DNA of 40,651 nucleotides, taken from assembly GCA_031271295.1 (NCBI GenBank), contig JAISVZ010000172.1, positions 1 to 40,651 of the forward strand, given 5' to 3'. The notes beneath the pieces were generated by a model. That model had not been told where the DNA came from. It saw only the letters and a program-made list of their open reading frames with translations, and did no database searches. The translations under genes were made by a program, and so were the position numbers. Below, piece after piece: positions 17,745 through 26,214 of this stretch (positions are counted from its first letter, which is position 1; each line of letters begins with the position of its first letter). This DNA is from Clostridiales bacterium (GTDB taxonomy: Bacteria; Bacillota; Clostridia; Lachnospirales; WQUN01).

Positions 17745-18146
17745 ATGGAAGGCGTGGTGGTTGTTATAAATATTTTATACAATAATTTATTGGTAAACGA
17801 AACGGCGAAAAATCCCGCGCCGCAAAGCAGCCAACCGCTGCAAAACAAAACAGCCGGGGATTTTCAAAGGGTACTTGAAAGCAAAATTGAGGAAAGTACC
17901 AAAATTCAGTTTTCAAAACATGCAAGCTTAAGGCTTTCAGCCAGGAATATTAACTTATCCGGCGAACAGATTCAAAGAGTTGAAAGCGGCATGAAAAAGG
18001 CAAGGGAAAAAGGTATTAAGGATTCGCTTGTTATGGTAGACGATGTTGCTTTGGTGGTAAATGTTAAAAGCAAACTGGTTATTACCGCAATAAGCGCTGA
18101 TACCGACAACGTATTTACTAACATCGACGGCGCGGTAATAGTATAA
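17745..18146 (+). CDS. Small flagellar operon protein, TIGR02530-like
   Basis: A 133-residue cytosolic protein of the kind found just before flgE in many Firmicute flagellar operons. Family assignment is from memory of the pattern, mainly the block FSKHASLRLSARNINLSG followed by the alternating strands DSLVMVDDVALVVNVKSK and the ending TNIDGAVIV. Function is unknown; position between flgD and flgE suggests a hook-related role. The start is uncertain. The ATG at 17745 has no ribosome binding site, while GTG codons at 17754 and 17757 follow a GGAAGG, so the protein may begin three or four residues later. Confidence 0.85.
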   Translation: MEGVVVVINILYNNLLVNETAKNPAPQSSQPLQNKTAGDFQRVLESKIEESTKIQFSKHASLRLSARNINLSGEQIQRVESGMKKAREKGIKDSLVMVDDVALVVNVKSKLVITAISADTDNVFTNIDGAVIV

Positions 18147-18220
18147 GCCGGACCACTTGTGGAGGCTTCCTGCCCAGAATGGCTGAAGGGCAAAACCGCG
18201 AAATAAGGAGGTTTTTTATC

Positions 18221-19585
18221 ATGATGCGTTCTATGTTTTCCGGAGTTTCCGGGTTGCGCGTTCATCAAACAAAAATGGACGTTATAGCAAATAACATTTC
18301 AAACGTTAACACAACAGGTTTTAAAAGCAGCAGGGTAACATTTGCGGAAATTTTCGCGCAAACAACACGCGGCGCAAGCGCCGCTAACGACAATACGGGC
18401 CGCGGCGGCACAAACCCAATGCAAATTGGGCTTGGCACAACCGTTGCAAGTATAGACTTATCCACAGTTCAAGGCGCGGCTCAGCGTACGGATAACCCAT
18501 ACGACCTTATGATTCAGGGCGAAGGTTTCTTCATCGTTGGGGACGACAGCGGCGTTAAATTTACCCGCGCGGGCGCGTTTACTTTGGATGAGGCGGGAAA
18601 CTTTGTAAATCCGTCCGGGCTTAAAGTATACGGATGGGACAGAAAGTGGAATGAGGAAAATGCGGATTGGGAAATTGAAAGAGGGCAGGTTCAGCCAATT
18701 ACAATTTCGGGCGATAAATGGTACGCTCCGCCGGCAACCACCACACAAATTGATTTCACGGATAACTTAAACGCTGTTGAAGACGGCGCTGACGGGTTTA
18801 GTATGCAATTTAATTTTTACGACAGCTTGGGAAACAGGTTTGTTGGAACAATTACCTTTCAGCTACCCGACGACGGCGGCGTAGACGCGGGCAGCACAAC
18901 ATGGAATTACACAATAAGCCCTGAGGTGTATTTGGCGGGTGATACCGACGCAACCTACACCGTTGACTTTGCGACAACATCCGGCACGGTAGTTTTCGGA
19001 ACAAACGGCTTGGTTCAATCCATTACTCCGCCCGGCGCGGATGCTAATGATTTTCGTGTTCCGGTAGCCGCCACAACCATTACCCCGGAGGATGGCTCAC
19101 CTACGCTTCCCGCCTCCACGCTTGGAAACGATGCTAACCAAATAGTTTTCGATTTTGGCGGGTTAACCCAGTTCGGCGACAAAAAAACCAACGCCACTTC
19201 CGAACACGCGGACGGGCACGGCCCAGGCGCTTTAATTAACGTTTCGGTTGGAACCGACGGTATAATAACCGGGCTTTATTCCAACAGCGAATTGGCTATT
19301 TTAGGGCAAATTCCGGTTGCAACATTTAAAAACCCGGCGGGTCTTGAAAAAGCCGGCGACAGTTTGTATCTGCCTTCCGCAAACTCCGGCGAGTTTGACG
19401 GCATTGGCGAGGAAATTGCGGCCACGGGCGGCAAAATAATGGGCGGCGTGCTTGAAATGTCGAATGTGGATTTATCTCAGGAATTTACGGAGATGATAAC
19501 AACGCAAAGAGGTTTTCAGGCCAATTCAAGAATAATTACAACCTCTGACGAAATGCTTCAGGAATTGGTTAACCTTAAACGGTAA
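18221..19585 (+). CDS. flgE: Flagellar hook protein FlgE, first copy
   Basis: FlgE polymerises into the curved hook that joins rod and filament. The 454-residue protein has the N-terminal signature SGVSGLRVHQTKMDVIANN and TGFKSSRVTF, domain D1 with NPYDLMIQGEGFFIV, and the C-terminal helix FTEMITTQRGFQANSRII, all conserved in hook proteins. The ATG at 18221 was chosen because AAGGAGG lies 9 bases upstream and the second copy begins with the same residues. A 14-residue longer frame from 18179 lacks a site. The central outer domains (about 190-350) differ strongly from the second copy. Confidence 0.95.
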   Translation: MMRSMFSGVSGLRVHQTKMDVIANNISNVNTTGFKSSRVTFAEIFAQTTRGASAANDNTGRGGTNPMQIGLGTTVASIDLSTVQGAAQRTDNPYDLMIQGEGFFIVGDDSGVKFTRAGAFTLDEAGNFVNPSGLKVYGWDRKWNEENADWEIERGQVQPITISGDKWYAPPATTTQIDFTDNLNAVEDGADGFSMQFNFYDSLGNRFVGTITFQLPDDGGVDAGSTTWNYTISPEVYLAGDTDATYTVDFATTSGTVVFGTNGLVQSITPPGADANDFRVPVAATTITPEDGSPTLPASTLGNDANQIVFDFGGLTQFGDKKTNATSEHADGHGPGALINVSVGTDGIITGLYSNSELAILGQIPVATFKNPAGLEKAGDSLYLPSANSGEFDGIGEEIAATGGKIMGGVLEMSNVDLSQEFTEMITTQRGFQANSRIITTSDEMLQELVNLKR

Positions 19586-19624
19586 CTTTAACTTTACGCA
19601 TAGCGGTTAGGAGGCGGTAATAGT

Positions 19625-20935
19625 ATGATGCGGTCTTTGTTTTCCGGAGTTTCCGGGCTTAGGGTACATCAAACCAAAATGGATGTTATCGCGAATAACA
19701 TTTCAAACGTAAACACTACAGGGTTTAAAAGCAGCCGCGTAACATTTGCGGAGATTTTTGCCCAGGCGCTTAGAGGCGCAAGCTCATCAAACGAAACCAC
19801 GGGGCGCGGAGGCGTCAACCCTATGCAAATAGGGCTTGGCGCAACCGTTGCCGGTATAGACTTACAAATGAATACGGGTGCGGCGCAAAGAACGGATAAC
19901 CCTTTCGACCTTATGATTCAAGGCAGCGGCTTTTTCATCGTTGGGGACGATAGCGGCTTAAAGTTTACAAGAGCCGGAGCGTTTAACTTCGACGAAAGCG
20001 GAAACCTTGTTAACTCTTCGGGGCTTAAGGTTTACGGCTGGAGCCGCACAATGAATGAGGACGGCGAATATGTTGCCGAAAGAGGTCAGGTTACGCCAAT
20101 CTCGATAACGCAGGAAATGCGCCAGGCACCACCAATGGCAACAACAAAAATTGAATTTTCCGAAAATTTGAACGCCGCGGAAAACAGAACCGAACCCCAT
20201 TCATGCACAATGACTTTTTACGATTCCTTGGGGCACAGGTATGTAACCGAAGTATCCTTTGCCTTTAACGAGGAGGCGTCCGGTACGGATTCTTCAACTT
20301 GGGATGTTACAATTAAGCCGGAAATGTACAATCAGGAAAACCCGGACGATATTGTTACGTTAACAGGGAACCTTTCAACACAGCTTGTGTTTGATACGGA
20401 CGGCAAACTTGTTAACCCTCAAAGTGTGGATTTGTTTATTTTAGAGGGCGGTACGGACCCCGCCTCCACATTCGGCGACGAAGAGGGTAAAATTGTGCTT
20501 GATATGTCCGGTTTAACTCAGTATGGGGAAAAGCCAACGGGCGCAACCGCTGAAACGGCAAACGGGCACGGCCCCGGAAACTTAAGCGATATTTCAATAG
20601 GTTCCGACGGCAAGGTTACAGGGCGTTATACAAACGGAGATATGGTTTTGCTTGCGCAAATATCCGTAGCTCAGTTTCAAAACCCGGCGGGGCTTGAAAA
20701 AGCGGGCGACAGTTTATTTCTGCCAACAGCCAATTCCGGCGAGTTCGACGGCATAGGCGAGGACGTTCAGTTAAGCGGGGGTAAAATAATGGGCGGAGTG
20801 CTTGAAATGTCTAATGTGGATATGTCTCAGGAATTCACCGAGATGATAACAACGCAGCGCGGCTTTCAGGCAAATTCCCGTATAATTACAACATCGGATG
20901 AAATGCTTCAAGAGCTTGTTAACCTTAAGAGATAA
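19625..20935 (+). CDS. flgE: Flagellar hook protein FlgE, second copy
   Basis: A 436-residue paralogue of the gene just upstream, 39 bases after it, with its own AGGAGG site. The first about 130 residues and the last about 85 are almost the same as in copy one, including the final 35 residues. The middle (about 160-345) is clearly different. At DNA level the conserved ends differ at many third codon positions, so the duplication is not recent and both copies have been kept under selection. It may form a distinct part of the hook or an alternative hook subunit. A true FlgF/FlgG rod identity is less likely because of length and close match to copy one. Confidence 0.93.
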   Translation: MMRSLFSGVSGLRVHQTKMDVIANNISNVNTTGFKSSRVTFAEIFAQALRGASSSNETTGRGGVNPMQIGLGATVAGIDLQMNTGAAQRTDNPFDLMIQGSGFFIVGDDSGLKFTRAGAFNFDESGNLVNSSGLKVYGWSRTMNEDGEYVAERGQVTPISITQEMRQAPPMATTKIEFSENLNAAENRTEPHSCTMTFYDSLGHRYVTEVSFAFNEEASGTDSSTWDVTIKPEMYNQENPDDIVTLTGNLSTQLVFDTDGKLVNPQSVDLFILEGGTDPASTFGDEEGKIVLDMSGLTQYGEKPTGATAETANGHGPGNLSDISIGSDGKVTGRYTNGDMVLLAQISVAQFQNPAGLEKAGDSLFLPTANSGEFDGIGEDVQLSGGKIMGGVLEMSNVDMSQEFTEMITTQRGFQANSRIITTSDEMLQELVNLKR

Positions 20936-20951
20936 CGCACATAGCCTGCGA

Positions 20952-20988
20952 GCGTGCGGCGGGGGTTAAAACTCCGCCGCCGCAGCGC
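20952..20988 (+). promoter_or_regulatory. GC-rich hairpin between flgE and flbD
   Basis: GCGTGCGGCGG (20952-20962) pairs with CCGCCGCAGCGC (20977-20988) with one bulged base around a 14-base loop. No T-run follows, so it is unlikely to be a terminator. In an otherwise AT-rich spacer it is probably an mRNA stability or processing element that separates the highly expressed hook genes from the motor genes downstream. Confidence 0.6.
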
Positions 20989-21020
20989 GGCTTGGTTGCA
21001 GCGATAAAGGGGAAAAGAAT

Positions 21021-21212
21021 ATGATAAGTATTACAAAGCTTAACAATATGGAAGTAATTATTAACTGTGAATTGATAGAATCTATAGAAGCAACGCCGGA
21101 TTCGACAATAAGTATGACAACCGGCAAAAAATTTATTGCCAAAGAATCAATAGATGTTATAATAGAAAAAGTTATTGCGTTTAAGCGGAGAATAAACACA
21201 GACATTAAATGA
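21021..21212 (+). CDS. flbD: FlbD/SwrD-family flagellar protein
   Basis: A 63-residue protein with the FlbD pattern ISITKLNNMEVIINCELIESIE and TTGKKFIAKESIDVIIEKV. The Bacillus subtilis member SwrD (YlzI) raises motor torque and is needed for swarming. It follows flgE and precedes the stator genes, as in many Firmicutes. AAAGGGG lies upstream of the ATG. The stop codon overlaps the ATG at 21209. Confidence 0.92.
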   Translation: MISITKLNNMEVIINCELIESIEATPDSTISMTTGKKFIAKESIDVIIEKVIAFKRRINTDIK

Positions 21213-21226
21213 AGGGGTCGGTAGGC

Positions 21227-22036
21227 TTGGATATAGCGTCGATTATAGGGTTTGTTGCTGGAACAGTTTTCATTCTTGTATCTATCTTTTGGGGTGCGGA
21301 TTGGCAAATTGCCAAAACCGGGGTTTTTATCGACATACCATCTGTTATGATAACTATAGGCGGTACAATTGCCGGTGTTATTCTTGCCCACCCGTTCGAT
21401 AAGCTTGCCTCAGGGCTTAAAGCTATTAAAAAAATTTTTGTAGTTACTAAGAGCGACCCTGCCAGAGAAATTGCAAATATTATTACATTGGCAAATATGG
21501 CGAGAAAAGAGGGTATTTTATCCCTTGAAGAAGCCGTTTCGGATATGGAAGACGAATTTTTAAAAAAAGGAATAATGCTTATTGTAGACGGTACGGATCC
21601 GGAGCTTGTGCGTAACATTCTGGAAACCGAAATGTCTTACATAGAAGGAAGGCATAGCGACGCGCGCGGCGTTTGGGAGCTTATAAGCGCACAAGGCCCT
21701 GCCTGGGGTATGATTGGAACACTCATCGGGTTGGTACTGATGCTTATGGACCTTAGCGATTTGGCGATGCTTGGCCCTTCAATGGCAATTGCAATTATTA
21801 CAACTCTTTACGGTTCAATTATCGCGAACTTTATCGCAAACCCGGTTATTAATAAGCTTAAAATATACAACGGCGAGGAAATGCACATTAAGGAAGTTTT
21901 GGTAGAGGGTATATTATCCATTCAAGCAGGCGAAAACCCGCGTATTATCGAGGAAAAGCTTAGAGCGTTTCTTTCCCCAACACTGCGCCGCGGTATGGAT
22001 AACGAGAAAAATGAGCCAAAAGGCGGCGATGAATAA
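21227..22036 (+). CDS. motA: Flagellar motor stator protein MotA
   Basis: MotA, with MotB, forms the proton (or sodium) channel that drives rotation. The 269-residue protein shows four membrane helices and the cytosolic loop that touches FliG (about 70-150, with AREIANIITLANMARKEG). The third and fourth helices contain GPAWGMIGTLIGLVLML and GPSMAIAIITTLYGS. The TTG at 21227 is preferred: GAAGGGG lies 9 bases upstream and the protein then starts MDIASIIG, as MotA usually does. The ATG at 21209, overlapping flbD, has no site and would add six residues. It overlaps motB by one base. Confidence 0.95.
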   Translation: MDIASIIGFVAGTVFILVSIFWGADWQIAKTGVFIDIPSVMITIGGTIAGVILAHPFDKLASGLKAIKKIFVVTKSDPAREIANIITLANMARKEGILSLEEAVSDMEDEFLKKGIMLIVDGTDPELVRNILETEMSYIEGRHSDARGVWELISAQGPAWGMIGTLIGLVLMLMDLSDLAMLGPSMAIAIITTLYGSIIANFIANPVINKLKIYNGEEMHIKEVLVEGILSIQAGENPRIIEEKLRAFLSPTLRRGMDNEKNEPKGGDE

Positions 22037-22869
22037 TGGCAAGAGAAAGGAAGCAAGAGGAAGGTTCCTCCGGCGCGCCGGAATGGATGGCAACCTACAG
22101 CGATTTGGTTACGTTGCTGTTTTGTTTTTTTGTTCTTCTATACGCCATGTCCAAACCCGATGTTAACAAACTGCTTCAAATATCGCAATCCATAGGGCAG
22201 AACCTTTCAATTATTGATTGGTCAAGCGGCACGACAATTTTGGAAGCAATGGGTAACGGCATAATAGAAATGCCCCTTATTACGGAATCCGGCAGCGGCG
22301 GTAAAAGCAAAGAAGGGGATTCGGGCGAGGTAGCCGACACTCCTGAAAACGTCAGCCCGCAGGGGGATTTTCCCACATATCAGGAGTTTAGCACGTTTAA
22401 CAATGTGCAAATAGAGGCAACGGCGCATTCTTTAAAGTTTAACCTCGGCGATATGTTATTCGACAGCGGGAGCGACATTTTAAAGCCGGAAGCAACAGAA
22501 ATTCTGGATTTTGTTACACGGGAATACTTAGGCAATTATCCGGATTACGAAATTTATATTGAAGGCCACACCGATAACAGGCCAATTTCAACCGCAAGGT
22601 TTCCGGATAACTGGTCGCTGTCATCGGGCAGGGCTGAAAGTGTGGGAAGGTACTTTATTGAATTCTGCGCTGTGGCGCCGGAGCGGATTACCGCAATAGG
22701 GCGGGGCGAATACCAGCCCATAGCCACAAACGATACCGCAGAGGGCAGGCAGCAAAACAGGCGTGTGGAAATAAGAATTGTTAAGTCGATAGCGGAAGAA
22801 AGCGAAATAACATCTTCAATAAGCGAGGAGGAGCGGGAAATTACCGCTCTGACGAATATTGAAGGCTAA
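22036..22869 (+). CDS. motB: Flagellar motor stator protein MotB
   Basis: MotB anchors the stator to peptidoglycan and carries the ion. The 277-residue protein has one membrane helix (about 24-42) starting with the ion-binding aspartate D23 in ATYSDLVTLLFCFF. The C-terminal OmpA-like peptidoglycan-binding domain (about 150-260) has EGHTDNRPI and NWSLSSGRAESV. A serine/glycine-rich linker lies between. AGGCGG upstream and the one-base overlap with motA indicate coupled translation. Ion type cannot be decided safely from sequence alone. Confidence 0.96.
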   Translation: MARERKQEEGSSGAPEWMATYSDLVTLLFCFFVLLYAMSKPDVNKLLQISQSIGQNLSIIDWSSGTTILEAMGNGIIEMPLITESGSGGKSKEGDSGEVADTPENVSPQGDFPTYQEFSTFNNVQIEATAHSLKFNLGDMLFDSGSDILKPEATEILDFVTREYLGNYPDYEIYIEGHTDNRPISTARFPDNWSLSSGRAESVGRYFIEFCAVAPERITAIGRGEYQPIATNDTAEGRQQNRRVEIRIVKSIAEESEITSSISEEEREITALTNIEG

Positions 22870-22942
22870 GAACAGTCGAGTATAAAGTATGCAAAAATGC
22901 CGGTTAAAATTTTGGCGTTCGCATTTGAAGGAGAGATAACTT

Positions 22943-23467
22943 TTGGATAAGAACAACATTATGATGATAGTTATAATAGCCTTGCTCGTTATCTTGCTTG
23001 GGACAATAGGTTTTGTATCCGTTTACGCGCTAAGGGTTATAGGTAACCCTGCCGCCGTAGCAAGTGAAGCGGCAAGCGAAGCGGAAAACGAATCAACCAT
23101 TCCCTCTCAGGAAAACTTGGTTAGCGTGGATTACGCAACCCCGATAAAAGGTTTAATTACGGATTCCAACGACGGTACCCATGCCATTACTTTTAAAGTT
23201 TCAATAGGTGTGGATAACTCCGAAAAAAAGCTTGAGAAGGATATCGAGGAGTTGCAGGCTCTTTTAACTTCAAGGGAGAATGTAGTTAAGTCGTTTATAA
23301 GCGAAATTATTTATCATCACGACCACGGCGAGTTTGGAGCCAATTCCGGAGCTATGCAGGCAACGCTTGAAAGCGAAATTTTGGAAAGGTTGCAACTTGA
23401 GTTTGCGTCGGATAAAATAGTGGCTGTATATTTAAGCGATTATCTCTATCAGTCAATGCAGAATTAA
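22943..23467 (+). CDS. fliL: Flagellar basal body-associated protein FliL
   Basis: FliL surrounds the stator and supports its function. The 174-residue protein has a single N-terminal membrane helix (about 5-30), an A/S/E-rich linker and an outer domain of the FliL type (FKVSIGVDNSEKKLEKDIEE and a C-terminal KIVAVYLSDYLYQ). The start is a TTG with AAGGAGAG upstream; no better ATG exists before the helix. The 73-base gap after motB holds no gene. Confidence 0.92.
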   Translation: MDKNNIMMIVIIALLVILLGTIGFVSVYALRVIGNPAAVASEAASEAENESTIPSQENLVSVDYATPIKGLITDSNDGTHAITFKVSIGVDNSEKKLEKDIEELQALLTSRENVVKSFISEIIYHHDHGEFGANSGAMQATLESEILERLQLEFASDKIVAVYLSDYLYQSMQN

Positions 23468-23485
23468 TTAGGGGCAGGTGAGTTT

Positions 23486-24469
23486 ATGGGCGATATTCTC
23501 TCGCAAAGCGAAATAGACGCTTTGCTTAATTCATTATCTTCCGGCAGCGCGGCTTCGTCCGGCCTTTTGGGGGATCCTAAAGCTAAAAAAACCGTAGATT
23601 ATGATTTTGCAAGGCCGTCTAAATTCAATAAAGAACAGCTTAAAACGCTGGAAATTATTTTTGAAAACTACGCAAGAATGGTTTCCTCGTTTTTAACCGG
23701 TTATTTGCGCACAACAACCAATATTGAAGTTGCAAACGCTGAGTTATTAACTTATAATGACTTCAATGCGTCTATTTCAAACCCTGTAATATTGGCGGTT
23801 GTGGAACTTAGTCCGCTTAAAGGCTTAATTATACTTGATTTATCGGCAAATATAGGTTACTCTATTATAGATAGAATTTTAGGCGGTCCGGGTTTAGCTC
23901 TTGAAAAGCTAAGGGATTTTTCCGAAATAGAGGTTATCCTCCTTGAGAGGTTAGTTTCGCAAATGCTTGTTTACCTTATAGAACCTTGGGAAAGCATTAC
24001 AAATATTCAGCCTAAGCTTATGCGGCTTGAAACCAATTCCCAGTTTGCGCAAATAATATCCCCCGGCGAAATGATAGCTCTTGTTACGCTTAATATAAAA
24101 GTGGGCAGCGTTGAGGGGTACATGAACTTCTGCCTCCCGCATTACTGTATGGAACCTATTATGGATAGGTTAAATACCGGGTACAGGTTTGGCTACATTA
24201 GCGAAGAAGCGGATGATACTTTTAAGGAAACTCTTGAAAGCCGCTTAGAACGCGCAATGATTCCGGTATCGGTAACAATTGGGCGCACAAACGTTTCGGT
24301 TGGCGAATTTATTGGTTTACAGGTTGGTGATATTATACCGCTTGATTCATACTATACCTCCGATATGGATGTATTGGTAGGAAATTTACTTAAGTTCCGG
24401 GCAAAACCCGGTGTAAGCAAAGGTAAAAATGCTATTCAGATTACTACTTTGGTAAGGAAGGAGGAATAG
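23486..24469 (+). CDS. fliM: Flagellar motor switch protein FliM
   Basis: FliM is the middle of the C-ring and binds CheY-P to change rotation. The 327-residue protein starts with the CheY-docking motif MGDILSQSEIDALLNSL. It continues with a CheC-like middle domain that lacks phosphatase residues and has the block GGPGLALEKLRDFSEIE. It ends with a SpoA/FliN-like C-terminal domain (about 245-325). AGGTGAG precedes the ATG. It overlaps nothing and is 2 bases from fliY. Confidence 0.97.
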   Translation: MGDILSQSEIDALLNSLSSGSAASSGLLGDPKAKKTVDYDFARPSKFNKEQLKTLEIIFENYARMVSSFLTGYLRTTTNIEVANAELLTYNDFNASISNPVILAVVELSPLKGLIILDLSANIGYSIIDRILGGPGLALEKLRDFSEIEVILLERLVSQMLVYLIEPWESITNIQPKLMRLETNSQFAQIISPGEMIALVTLNIKVGSVEGYMNFCLPHYCMEPIMDRLNTGYRFGYISEEADDTFKETLESRLERAMIPVSVTIGRTNVSVGEFIGLQVGDIIPLDSYYTSDMDVLVGNLLKFRAKPGVSKGKNAIQITTLVRKEE

Positions 24470-24471
24470 GT

Positions 24472-25815
24472 TTGGGTGATATGTTATCGCAGGCGGAAAT
24501 TGACGCCTTGTTGGGCGGGCCTTCGGAAGAACCGGAAGAAGATGAAGTTTCCGAGCCTGAAATGCAAGCCTCACCTATGGCCCAGAGTTTACCGGATAAT
24601 TCAGAAGGTATTCTTACAGTTGAACAAAAGGATATTTTAGGTGAAATAGGCAATATAAGCATGGGTACAGCCGCAACTACACTGTTTGCTCTGCTGGGGA
24701 AAAAGGTTTGGATAACAACCCCGGTAGTTCACGTAAGTAAGTGGGGCGATATTCAAAACAGTTACAGAAGGCCGTGCGTGGGTACAAGAATAGATTATAA
24801 GGAGGGCTTAAAAGGCTCCAATATTCTTATTTTAAACCAGCACGACGTAAAAGTTATTACAAACCTTATGATGGGCGGCGACGGCAGCGTAGCTGAGGAC
24901 GCGCCTCTCGACGATATTGATTTAAGCGCAATAGGTGAGGCTATGAACCAAATGATAGGCTCCGCGTCCACCTCGCTTTCTTCGCTTATTAAATTGAAGA
25001 TTGACATCGATACTCCGAATTCGTTTTTAATGGATTTTTCCGACAGCGAATATTTTGAGTCTGTTAACTTCGATAAGGATGAAAATATAGTAAGTATTTC
25101 TTTCCGTATGGAAATAGACACCTTGATAGACAGCCAAATAATGCAGATACTTCCTGTTCAGTTTGCTGTTGACATGGTGGAAAAAATAAAGGTTGATATG
25201 CTTGGAGGAAGTTCTGTGCAAAGTGCTAAAGCACCGGCTCCGTCGCCGGCTCCCGCTCCGCAAATGGCTCCGAGTGCGCCGCAATACGAAGCTCCCGCTC
25301 CGCAAATGGCTTCGAGCGCGCCGCAATACGAAGCACCGCCTCAGTACCAGCAGCCGCAATACGAAGCGCCGCCTCAGCAAATGGCGCCGCCTCAGTATCA
25401 GCCGCAGCCGCAAATGGCACCGCCTCAGTATCAGCAGCCTTACGAGCAACAGCCAATGTATTACCAGCAGCCGCCATACCAGCAATCGGCACCGCCGCCG
25501 CAAAACGTAAACGTGCAGCCGGTAAAATTCCAGAATTTCGATGTTTCCTCCGTTATGCAGCAAAAGGAGAACATGGGAATAATTATGGATGTTCCGCTGG
25601 AGGTTACGGTGGAACTTGGCAGAACGTCGAAAAAAATAAAAGATATTTTGGAATTTACGCCGGGTACAATTGTGGAGCTTGATAAACTGGCAGGCGAACC
25701 TATTGATATTTTGGTAAACGGTAAATTTGTTGCCAAGGGCGAGGTTGTTGTTGTTATGGACGAGAATTTTGGCGTCAGAATCACTGATATTATCAGTGTA
25801 GAAGATAGAATATAA
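24472..25815 (+). CDS. fliY: Flagellar switch/CheY-P phosphatase FliY
   Basis: FliY is the Firmicute form of FliN: a C-ring protein that also dephosphorylates CheY-P. The 447-residue protein has an N-terminal CheY-docking motif MGDMLSQAEIDALLGG, almost the same as in FliM. The CheC-type phosphatase domain (about 50-240) keeps both active pairs, E58/N61 and E156/N159. A P/Q/A/Y-rich linker (about 250-345) follows, then the SpoA/FliN domain (about 370-447, with PLEVTVELGRTSKKIKDIL). Both phosphatase sites look intact. The start is a TTG with GGAAGGAGG upstream. Confidence 0.96.
   Translation: MGDMLSQAEIDALLGGPSEEPEEDEVSEPEMQASPMAQSLPDNSEGILTVEQKDILGEIGNISMGTAATTLFALLGKKVWITTPVVHVSKWGDIQNSYRRPCVGTRIDYKEGLKGSNILILNQHDVKVITNLMMGGDGSVAEDAPLDDIDLSAIGEAMNQMIGSASTSLSSLIKLKIDIDTPNSFLMDFSDSEYFESVNFDKDENIVSISFRMEIDTLIDSQIMQILPVQFAVDMVEKIKVDMLGGSSVQSAKAPAPSPAPAPQMAPSAPQYEAPAPQMASSAPQYEAPPQYQQPQYEAPPQQMAPPQYQPQPQMAPPQYQQPYEQQPMYYQQPPYQQSAPPPQNVNVQPVKFQNFDVSSVMQQKENMGIIMDVPLEVTVELGRTSKKIKDILEFTPGTIVELDKLAGEPIDILVNGKFVAKGEVVVVMDENFGVRITDIISVEDRI
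25236..25500 (+). repeat. Short imperfect tandem repeats in the fliY linker
   Basis: The DNA for the FliY linker repeats units such as CCGCAATACGAAGC (three times) and CCGCCTCAGTA(T/C)CAG, giving protein blocks of the APQYEAP and PPQYQQP type. This explains long open frames on the opposite strand, which are not genes. Confidence 0.8.
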
Positions 25816-25838
25816 TTTTTTCAAGGAGAGGATATTTA

Positions 25839-26204
25839 ATGTCGGATAAGACAATTTTATTGGTTGATGACGCTGCGTTTATGAGGATGATGCTTAAAGA
25901 TATCTTAACAAAAAACGGTTACGATATCATTGGCGAAGCTGAAAACGGTGTGAAGGCTATTGAAAAATATAACGAGCTTAAGCCAAAATTGGTTATTCTT
26001 GATATTACCATGCCCGAAATGAACGGAATTCAAGCGGCAAAAGGTATTAGGCAGATGGATCCGAACGCGCTTATTATTATGTGTTCCGCCATGGGTCAGC
26101 AGGCTATGGTTATTGAATCCATTCAAGCCGGCGCAAGGGATTTTATCGTTAAACCGTTCCAGCCCGACCGCGTTTTAGAGGCGGTACAAAAAGTTATCGG
26201 ATAA
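25839..26204 (+). CDS. cheY: Chemotaxis response regulator CheY
   Basis: A 121-residue single receiver domain. The acidic pair D10/D11, phospho-acceptor D55 (LDITMPEMNG), S83 and K105 (VKPF) are all present. Phosphorylated CheY binds the FliM and FliY N-termini to set motor direction. AAGGAGAG precedes the ATG. Its place between fliY and fliO is the usual one in Firmicutes. Its kinase CheA is not encoded in this window. Confidence 0.96.
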   Translation: MSDKTILLVDDAAFMRMMLKDILTKNGYDIIGEAENGVKAIEKYNELKPKLVILDITMPEMNGIQAAKGIRQMDPNALIIMCSAMGQQAMVIESIQAGARDFIVKPFQPDRVLEAVQKVIG

Positions 26205-26214
26205 GGGTTTTTAT

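Noticed and set aside
18147-18220. Short hairpins and an alternative flgE start at 18179
   Set aside because: The ATG at 18221 has a perfect AAGGAGG and matches the start of the second FlgE copy; the small stems (CCAC-TT-GTGG) are too weak to call.
25027-25854. Long minus-strand open frame (275 codons) opposite fliY
   Set aside because: It is extremely rich in R, L and H, produced by the repetitive P/Q linker DNA of fliY on the other strand, and has no ribosome binding site or family pattern.
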